From NCBI RefSeq assembly GCF_005796105.1, contig NZ_VAUO01000014.1:1-64000 (forward strand): a DNA stretch of 64,000 nucleotides, given 5' to 3'. Under the pieces are notes generated by a model that saw only the letters and a list, made by a program, of their open reading frames with translations, did no database searches and was not told where the DNA came from. The position numbers and the translations under genes were made by a program. The DNA is from Pseudomonas mosselii (GTDB lineage Bacteria > Pseudomonadota > Gammaproteobacteria > Pseudomonadales > Pseudomonadaceae). Below are positions 58,781-64,000 of this stretch, piece by piece; positions within the stretch are counted from its first letter, which is position 1, and each line of letters begins with the position of its first letter.

Positions 58781-60064
58781 TTACTTGAGCTTGGCGAACG
58801 CCCGCTCTGCCGCATCGAGGGTGATCTGCAACTCTTTGTCGCCGTGGGCGATGGAGGTGAAGCCCGCCTCGAAAGCGCTCGGGGCCAGGTATACGCCGCC
58901 TTCAAGCATCAAGTGGAAGAAGCGCTTGAAGCGCTCGGCGTCACTGGCCATCACGTCATCGAAGGTGACGATGTCGTCGGCACCGCTGAAGTACAGGCCG
59001 AACATGGCACCGGCTTGGGTCGTGACGAACGGGATGCCAGCAGCATCGGCGCGCTGTTGCAGGCCGTCGAGCATGCGGCTGGTGAAAGCGCTCAGTTCGT
59101 CATGGAAGCCTGGGCGGCTGATCAGCTTGAGGGTGGTCAGGCCGGCGGCCATGGCCAGCGGGTTACCCGACAGCGTGCCGGCCTGGTAGACCGGGCCCAG
59201 TGGGGCGATGCAGCCCATGATCTCGCGCTTGCCACCAAAGCAGCCGACTGGCATGCCGCCACCGACGATCTTGCCGAAGGTCGACAGGTCCGGCGTGATG
59301 CCGTAGTGGCCTTGGGCGCCGCCCAGCGACACACGGAAGCCGGTCATCACTTCGTCGAAGATCAACACGACACCGTGCTTGTCGCACAGTGCGCGCAGGC
59401 CTTCGAGGAAACCCGGTGCCGGTGGCACGCAGTTCATGTTGCCGGCCACCGGCTCGACGATGATGCAGGCGACGCTCTGGCCAACGTCCGCCAGGGTCTT
59501 CTCGACGGCGGCAATGTCGTTGAATGGCAGGGTCAGGGTGTGCTTGGCGAAGTCCGCCGGCACGCCCGCCGAGCTCGGTACGCCTTGGGTCAGCAGGCCG
59601 GAGCCAGCCTTGACCAGCAGGCTGTCGGAGTGGCCGTGGTAGCAGCCTTCGAACTTGATGATCGCGTCACGCCCGGTGTAGCCACGGGCCAGGCGGATGG
59701 CACTCATGGTGGCTTCGGTGCCGGAGCTGACCATGCGCACCATTTCCATCGACGGCACGATCGAGCAGACCAGGTCGGCCATTTCGGTTTCCATGGCGGT
59801 CGGCGCGCCGTAGGACAGGCCGTGCTCCAGCTGCCTGCGCACCGCGTCCAGCACGTCCGGGTGGCCGTGGCCGAGAATCATCGGGCCCCAGGAACCGACG
59901 TAGTCGACATAGCGCTTGTCGTCTTCATCGATGACATAGGCGCCTTCGGCATGCTTGAAGAACAGCGGCGTGCCGCCGACGCTCTTGAAGGCGCGCACGG
60001 GCGAGTTCACGCCACCGGGGATGTGTTTCTGGGCTTTGGCGAACAGTTCTTCGGAACGGGACAT
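58781..60064 (-). CDS. hemL: Glutamate-1-semialdehyde 2,1-aminomutase
   Basis: 427-residue PLP enzyme making 5-aminolevulinate in the C5 heme pathway. The N-terminal SEELFAKAQKHIPGGVNSPVRAF is the family start, GPMILGHGHP and SSGTEATMSAIRLARG follow, FDEVMTGFR holds the PLP-contacting Asp, and the Schiff-base Lys is in STFGKIVGGGMPVG. Normal length. It follows thiE by 17 nt on the same strand. Confidence 0.98.
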   Translation of the reverse strand: MSRSEELFAKAQKHIPGGVNSPVRAFKSVGGTPLFFKHAEGAYVIDEDDKRYVDYVGSWGPMILGHGHPDVLDAVRRQLEHGLSYGAPTAMETEMADLVCSIVPSMEMVRMVSSGTEATMSAIRLARGYTGRDAIIKFEGCYHGHSDSLLVKAGSGLLTQGVPSSAGVPADFAKHTLTLPFNDIAAVEKTLADVGQSVACIIVEPVAGNMNCVPPAPGFLEGLRALCDKHGVVLIFDEVMTGFRVSLGGAQGHYGITPDLSTFGKIVGGGMPVGCFGGKREIMGCIAPLGPVYQAGTLSGNPLAMAAGLTTLKLISRPGFHDELSAFTSRMLDGLQQRADAAGIPFVTTQAGAMFGLYFSGADDIVTFDDVMASDAERFKRFFHLMLEGGVYLAPSAFEAGFTSIAHGDKELQITLDAAERAFAKLK

Positions 60065-60081
60065 GGGATCTTCTCTCGAAA

Positions 60082-60705
60082 TCAGGAAGCGAACAGGGCG
60101 TTGAAGGCGCGGGCGCGGCGGGTGACTTCCTGCGCGCTGTCGGCACCGAACAGGCCGTGGATCACCGCCAGCAGGTCGGCACCGTGGGCGACCAGTGGGG
60201 CGGCGTTGTCGAGGGTGATGCCACCGATCACGGCGATCGGTAGCTTGACCTGGGCGCGTGCCTGCTCCAGCAGTTCGACGTTGGCGGCCGGTGCCCCAGG
60301 CTTGGTGACGGAATTGAAGAAGCGGCCGAAGGCGACGTAGCTGGCGCCCTCGCTGGCCGCCTGGGCGGCAAGCTCCAGGCGTGCATGGCAGGTCGAGCCA
60401 ATCACCGCATGGCGTCCGAGCAGGGCGCGGGCTGGGGTGAGCGGGCCGTCGGTCTGGCCCAGGTGCACGCCGACGCCCAGGCGCGCGGCCAGTTCGGCGT
60501 CGTCGTTGATGATCAGTTGGGTGCCGTAGCGCTCGCAGAGTTTCATCAGCGCTTCGGCCTCACGCAGGCGCCGTGCGTCGTCGTCGCCCTTGTCACGGTA
60601 TTGCAGCAGGCACACGCCGCCCTCCAGGGCAGCTTGCACATGGGAGAGGAAGCGACCGGCGAGCAATTGGCTGTCGGTGATCGCATACAGACCGCGGAGC
60701 GTCAT
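60082..60705 (-). CDS. thiE: Thiamine-phosphate synthase
   Basis: 207 residues. Joins HMP-PP and thiazole phosphate to thiamine phosphate. TIM-barrel sequences: LYAITDSQLLAG, LLQYRDKGDDDARRLREAE, INDDAELAARLGVGVHLGQTD, GSTCHARLELAAQAASEGASYVAFGRFFNSVTKPGAP and PIAVIGGITLDNA. No thiamine riboswitch is seen upstream. 14 nt after thiD. Confidence 0.97.
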   Translation of the reverse strand: MTLRGLYAITDSQLLAGRFLSHVQAALEGGVCLLQYRDKGDDDARRLREAEALMKLCERYGTQLIINDDAELAARLGVGVHLGQTDGPLTPARALLGRHAVIGSTCHARLELAAQAASEGASYVAFGRFFNSVTKPGAPAANVELLEQARAQVKLPIAVIGGITLDNAAPLVAHGADLLAVIHGLFGADSAQEVTRRARAFNALFAS

Positions 60706-60719
60706 CGGGTGGCCTCGTG

Positions 60720-61517
60720 TCAGGAGCAGAAGTCCAGGGGCAGGCGGCGCGGCACGTACTGGCCCTTGCCCAGTTGCTCGGCGTCACGCAGGGTGCGCCA
60801 GGTGTAGTCCAGGGCGCTGCGCACGGCACTTTGCAGCTGCTCGCCCAGGGCCAGGCGACCGGCCAGGGCGCTGGCCAGCGTACAGCCCGAACCATGGTAG
60901 CTGCCCGGCAGGCGCTGGCAGGTCCAGGTGTGGCGTTGACCGTCGCGGGTGTACAGGCGGTTGTGGATCTCGTCTTCGTCACCGTGTCCACCGGTGATCA
61001 GCAGGTGCTTGCAGAACGGCAGCAGTTTTGCGGCGCACTCATCCGCCGTGCCTTCAGGCAGTTCGGCAAGAATGCGCGCCTCTGGCAGGTTCGGGGTGGC
61101 GATGGTGGCCAGCGGCAGCAGGCGTTCACGCAAGGCGTAGCCGACCTCGTCCTTGCCCAGGCGACCACCGCCACCGGCGCGCAGCACTGGGTCGCAGACC
61201 AGTGGCAGGTGCGGGTGGGCGCTGAGCAGTTCGGCGACGGTATCGACCATTTCGATCGAGCCGAGCATGCCGAGCTTGACCGCCGCGACCGTGGAGTCGG
61301 CCAGCACGGCGTTGGCCTGGGCCAACACCCACGCGCGGTCGAGCACGCGGAAGTCGGACACGTTGACGGTATCCTGCACGGTCAGGGCAGTCACGGCAGG
61401 TGCAGCGTGACAACCCTGGGCGATCAGGGCTTCGATATCTGCCTGCAGCCCGGCGCCACCACTGGGGTCGTGGCCGGAGAGACAGAGGACAACGGGGCGG
61501 GAGCTGTAGGTATTCAT
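60720..61517 (-). CDS. thiD: Hydroxymethylpyrimidine/phosphomethylpyrimidine kinase
   Basis: 265-residue ribokinase-fold enzyme phosphorylating HMP and HMP-P for thiamine synthesis. SGHDPSGGAGLQADIEAL, ALTVQDTVNV, KLGMLGSIEMV, VCDPVLRAGGGGRL and the C-terminal anion hole GSYHGSGCTLASALAGRLA are present. The ATG at 61517 is preferred to an ATG seven codons earlier. First gene of thiD-thiE-hemL. Confidence 0.96.
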   Translation of the reverse strand: MNTYSSRPVVLCLSGHDPSGGAGLQADIEALIAQGCHAAPAVTALTVQDTVNVSDFRVLDRAWVLAQANAVLADSTVAAVKLGMLGSIEMVDTVAELLSAHPHLPLVCDPVLRAGGGGRLGKDEVGYALRERLLPLATIATPNLPEARILAELPEGTADECAAKLLPFCKHLLITGGHGDEDEIHNRLYTRDGQRHTWTCQRLPGSYHGSGCTLASALAGRLALGEQLQSAVRSALDYTWRTLRDAEQLGKGQYVPRRLPLDFCS

Positions 61518-61782
61518 GGGCGGCGAGCTTATCACCAAACCCTTTTGTGCGGTTCAGTCGCTTGGCGGGTTTTGTTGATCGAGTGGTCAGGTTAATTGTT
61601 TGTGCCTACCTGTAACGCACGTGCTAGAGCGGTTTTAGGCAAAAAGCAGATGACCTGTTTCGTTAGCCGGAGGCTATGCTAGAGTGCTCGGACAATTCGA
61701 TAAACGGGCTCTGCCGAATCACGTCGTCTCAAAGGGAAAGGAGGCCAACGCGACGCGAACGGACAGACCATGCTGGGGCTGT

Positions 61783-63771
61783 ATGCGCTATTTGCTGATT
61801 GTGCTTCTGGGCTGCTTGCCCATGTTCGCGGGGGCGGTCGAGTTCGACGATGCCACCGGACGTCTCCCGTTGGGTCGGCACATGCAGGTCTTCGAAGACC
61901 TCGATGGCAGCGCCAGTATCGCCGACGTCAGCTCCCCAGCCTTCGCCAAGCGTTTTCGCGACCACCCCAACGATGTGCTCAACGCCGGGTATTCGTCCTC
62001 GGTGTTCTGGCTGCGCGTCGATCTGCAGTATGTCGCTGTTCCAGGCGCCGCGCCGCGCCAGTGGTTGCTGGAGCTGGCCTATCCGCCGTTGGACCACCTC
62101 GAACTGTACCTGCCCGACGACACTGGCCACTACCGCCTGACCCAGCGCACTGGTGATGCGTTGCCTTACGCCAGCCGGCAGATTCATCAGGACAACTACC
62201 TGTTCGAACTGCCCTTGGCACCGGGTAAAGCCACCACGGTGTATCTGCGCCTGCACAGCCAGGGTTCGATTCAGGCACCGCTGACGCTGTGGTCGACCCA
62301 GGCGTACCTGGAAAACCAACCGACCCGGCTGTATGTACTGGGGATGATCTACGGCGTGCTGTTGGTGATGCTGGTGTACAACCTGTTCATCTACCTGAGC
62401 GTGCGGGATGTCAGTTACCTCTACTACATCCTTTATATCGGCGCGTTCGGCTTGTACCAGGTGTCGGTCAACGGCGCTGGAATCGCCTACTTCTGGCCGG
62501 ACAGTCCCTGGTGGGCCAACGCCTCGACGCCATTATTCATTGGTGCAGCGGGCCTGTTCGGCTGCCAGTTCGCGCGCCACTTCCTGCAACTGCGGCGCTT
62601 GAGCCGTGGCCTGGACCGTTGGCTGCTGGCGCTGATGATCGGCGGCGGGCTGGTCATGCTGTTGGCGCTGAGCCTGCGCTACGGCCTGGCACTGCGCATG
62701 GCCACGGGCTTGGCGTTGTTGTTCATCGTCAGCGTCTTCAGTGCCGGGGTGTATGCCTGGCGGCGCGGAGTCCGTGTGGCGCGCTGGTTCATCATTGCCT
62801 GGAGCGCGTTCCTGCTGGGTGGGCTGGTCAATACCTTGATGGTGCTGGGCTACCTGCCCAATCTATTCATCACCATGTACGCCAGCCAGCTTGGCGCGGC
62901 GCTGGAGGTGGCACTGTTGGCGCTGGCGCTGGCGGACCGCATCAACAACCTGCGTGAAGAGCAGGCGCAGACTCTGCGCGAGACGGGTAGCGCCCTTGAA
63001 CACCTGAACCAGCAACTGGCACGCAGCAATCGGCTCAAGGACGAGTTCCTGGCCACTGTCACCCACGAGCTGCGCACCCCGATGAACGGCGTGATCGGTT
63101 CGTTGGAGCTGATGCACACGCTGCCCATGGGCGCCGAGCAGGCCCAGTACCACCGCACGGCCACCGGGTCGGCCCAGGACATGATGGCGATGGTCGACGA
63201 CATCCTCATGCTCACCGAGCTGCAGGCCGGCCGCCTGCGCGCGCAGACGCTGGCGTTCAGCCTGCGCCGCCTGCTGCAAGAGCTGCGCGCGGGGTATGCC
63301 GGCCAGGCCCTGGCCAAGGGCCTGTACTTGAGCCTCGACGTCCCGGCCGACCTGCCGGACGGGCTGCTTGGTGATGCGCAGAAGCTTGCGCGCTGCCTGG
63401 CCTGCCTGGTGGACAACGCCCTCAAGTTCACCCATCACGGTGGCGTGACGGTGCAGGCCCGTGGGCGTTTGACCGGGCCAGACAGCCTGGCCTTGAGTTT
63501 TACCGTCAGCGACAGCGGCATCGGCTTCGAAGACCTGGATCAGGCTGTGCTGTACCAACGCTTCTTCCAGGTTGATGGCTCGATGACGCGGCGTTATGGC
63601 GGCTTGGGTATCGGCCTGTCGATCTGCCGGCAGTTGGGCGAGTTGATCGGGGCGCGACTTTCCCACGAGTCCACCCCAGGGCTGGGCAGCCGCTTCGAGT
63701 TGAGCTTGACCCTGGCCGTGGCCCAGGTCCAGGTACCGTGCGGACAACTGGCGGGTGGTTTCAAGCGCTGA
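61783..63771 (+). CDS. 7TMR-DISM sensor histidine kinase (ladS position, no receiver)
   Basis: 662 residues. Signal peptide (1-19), periplasmic 7TMR-DISMED2 sensor (about 20-180, including SSVFWLRVDL and WLLELAYPPLDHLELYLPD), seven transmembrane helices (about 185-390), a short coiled segment, HisKA with H428 in VTHELRTPMNG, and an HATPase with N-box CLVDNALKF, DSGIGF and GGLGIGLSI. It ends soon after the ATPase, so the receiver domain found in P. aeruginosa LadS (795 aa as I recall) is missing. Located next to thiD, the ladS position, and may act by modulating Gac signalling or with a separate regulator. Confidence 0.88.
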   Translation: MRYLLIVLLGCLPMFAGAVEFDDATGRLPLGRHMQVFEDLDGSASIADVSSPAFAKRFRDHPNDVLNAGYSSSVFWLRVDLQYVAVPGAAPRQWLLELAYPPLDHLELYLPDDTGHYRLTQRTGDALPYASRQIHQDNYLFELPLAPGKATTVYLRLHSQGSIQAPLTLWSTQAYLENQPTRLYVLGMIYGVLLVMLVYNLFIYLSVRDVSYLYYILYIGAFGLYQVSVNGAGIAYFWPDSPWWANASTPLFIGAAGLFGCQFARHFLQLRRLSRGLDRWLLALMIGGGLVMLLALSLRYGLALRMATGLALLFIVSVFSAGVYAWRRGVRVARWFIIAWSAFLLGGLVNTLMVLGYLPNLFITMYASQLGAALEVALLALALADRINNLREEQAQTLRETGSALEHLNQQLARSNRLKDEFLATVTHELRTPMNGVIGSLELMHTLPMGAEQAQYHRTATGSAQDMMAMVDDILMLTELQAGRLRAQTLAFSLRRLLQELRAGYAGQALAKGLYLSLDVPADLPDGLLGDAQKLARCLACLVDNALKFTHHGGVTVQARGRLTGPDSLALSFTVSDSGIGFEDLDQAVLYQRFFQVDGSMTRRYGGLGIGLSICRQLGELIGARLSHESTPGLGSRFELSLTLAVAQVQVPCGQLAGGFKR

Positions 63772-63886
63772 GAGCGCTTTGCGTGTTCGACGAATGGCCT
63801 GCTTATCGTCCGTTATGTCACTTTGACGCGGCGCGCTGCGGTGCTTCACTGGGGGTTCGCACAGGCGCGGATCCAGGAGGCTCCCG

Positions 63887-64000
63887 ATGAACCTGCACCA
63901 GTTCGCTGAAACCCATGAAGTCAGCAACCAACCGCCTTCGCTCGACGGCGCCAACTTGTACCGCCTCGACCTGCCGCTACAAACCTGGGCGCGGCGCTGT
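63887..64000 (+). CDS. AidB-like acyl-CoA dehydrogenase (5' part only)
   Basis: Only the first 38 codons are in the window. The product begins MNLHQFAETHEVSNQPPSLDG and continues ANLYRLDLPLQTWARRC, which resembles the start of E. coli AidB and its relatives (xTHxVxNQPxxLxxxNLY). GGAGG lies 7 nt before the ATG. AidB proteins are flavin-dependent acyl-CoA dehydrogenase homologues induced by alkylation damage. Confidence 0.75.
   Translation, partial: MNLHQFAETHEVSNQPPSLDGANLYRLDLPLQTWARRC

Noticed and set aside
58656..61782. Thiamine (THI) riboswitch for thiD-thiE
   Set aside because: Neither upstream region shows the conserved ctgaga and acctgatctggataatgccagc blocks.

Overview
The window is a chromosomal segment from a pseudomonad, most likely of the Pseudomonas putida group. 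Three things point there: high G+C codon use, many REP elements of the Pseudomonas type in the gaps, and gene order that from memory matches the P. putida and P. aeruginosa chromosomes (xseB-ispA-dxs; the ethanolamine block next to mpl-ubiX; proA-nadD-rsfS-rlmH-mrdA-rodA-mltB-rlpA-dacA-lipBA; holA-lptE-leuS; lnt-corC-ybeY-ybeZ; hemL-thiE-thiD). Most of it is core housekeeping sequence, with one clearly accessory patch at about 9.5-12.0 kb.

Layout. 0-9.5 kb: riboflavin genes ribA and ribB (the latter behind an FMN riboswitch), the isoprenoid operon xseB-ispA-dxs, and a three-gene O-acetylation-type module (MBOAT acyltransferase plus two SGNH hydrolases) with no glycan synthase nearby. 9.5-12.0 kb: an A+T-richer insert with a YhdJ-like adenine methyltransferase convergent with, and overlapping, a putative restriction endonuclease. 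12-16.1 kb: a CI-like regulator with a degenerate protease domain, ppa, an MtfA-type metallopeptidase, a DedA protein and a GNAT protein. 16.2-23.9 kb: ethanolamine catabolism (aldehyde dehydrogenase, permease, EutB, EutC) with a divergent sigma-54 activator and a recognisable -24/-12 promoter; the activator gene carries an in-frame REP pair. 24-33.5 kb: mpl (murein recycling), ubiX, small membrane or lipoprotein genes, a MORN-repeat/C13-peptidase lipoprotein, MaoC, LrgA/LrgB, a Lon-N-domain protein, a DedA-PAP2 fusion and 3-methyladenine glycosylase.

33.9-47.8 kb is the elongasome and lipoate block: proA, nadD, rsfS, rlmH, mrdA (PBP2), rodA, mltB, rlpA, dacA, ybeD, lipB, lipA, then an L,D-carboxypeptidase and a second lytic transglycosylase. 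47.8-61.5 kb (mostly minus strand): arfA with an internal hairpin, holA, lptE, leuS, a YdcF protein, lnt, corC, ybeY, ybeZ, a Sel1/TPR protein, hemL, thiE and thiD. 61.8-64 kb: a 7TMR-DISM sensor kinase at the position of P. aeruginosa ladS but without a receiver domain, and the start of an AidB-like acyl-CoA dehydrogenase gene.

Functionally the segment is rich in envelope genes (peptidoglycan synthesis and turnover, LPS and lipoprotein assembly, putative glycan acetylation). The least ordinary items are the restriction-modification pair, the PatA/PatB/Ape1-like module, the MORN-C13 lipoprotein, the degenerate S24 regulator, REP sequence read through as protein, and a composite repeat of about 215-245 bp present in two inverted copies. 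No tRNA, rRNA, CRISPR array or complete insertion sequence was seen.
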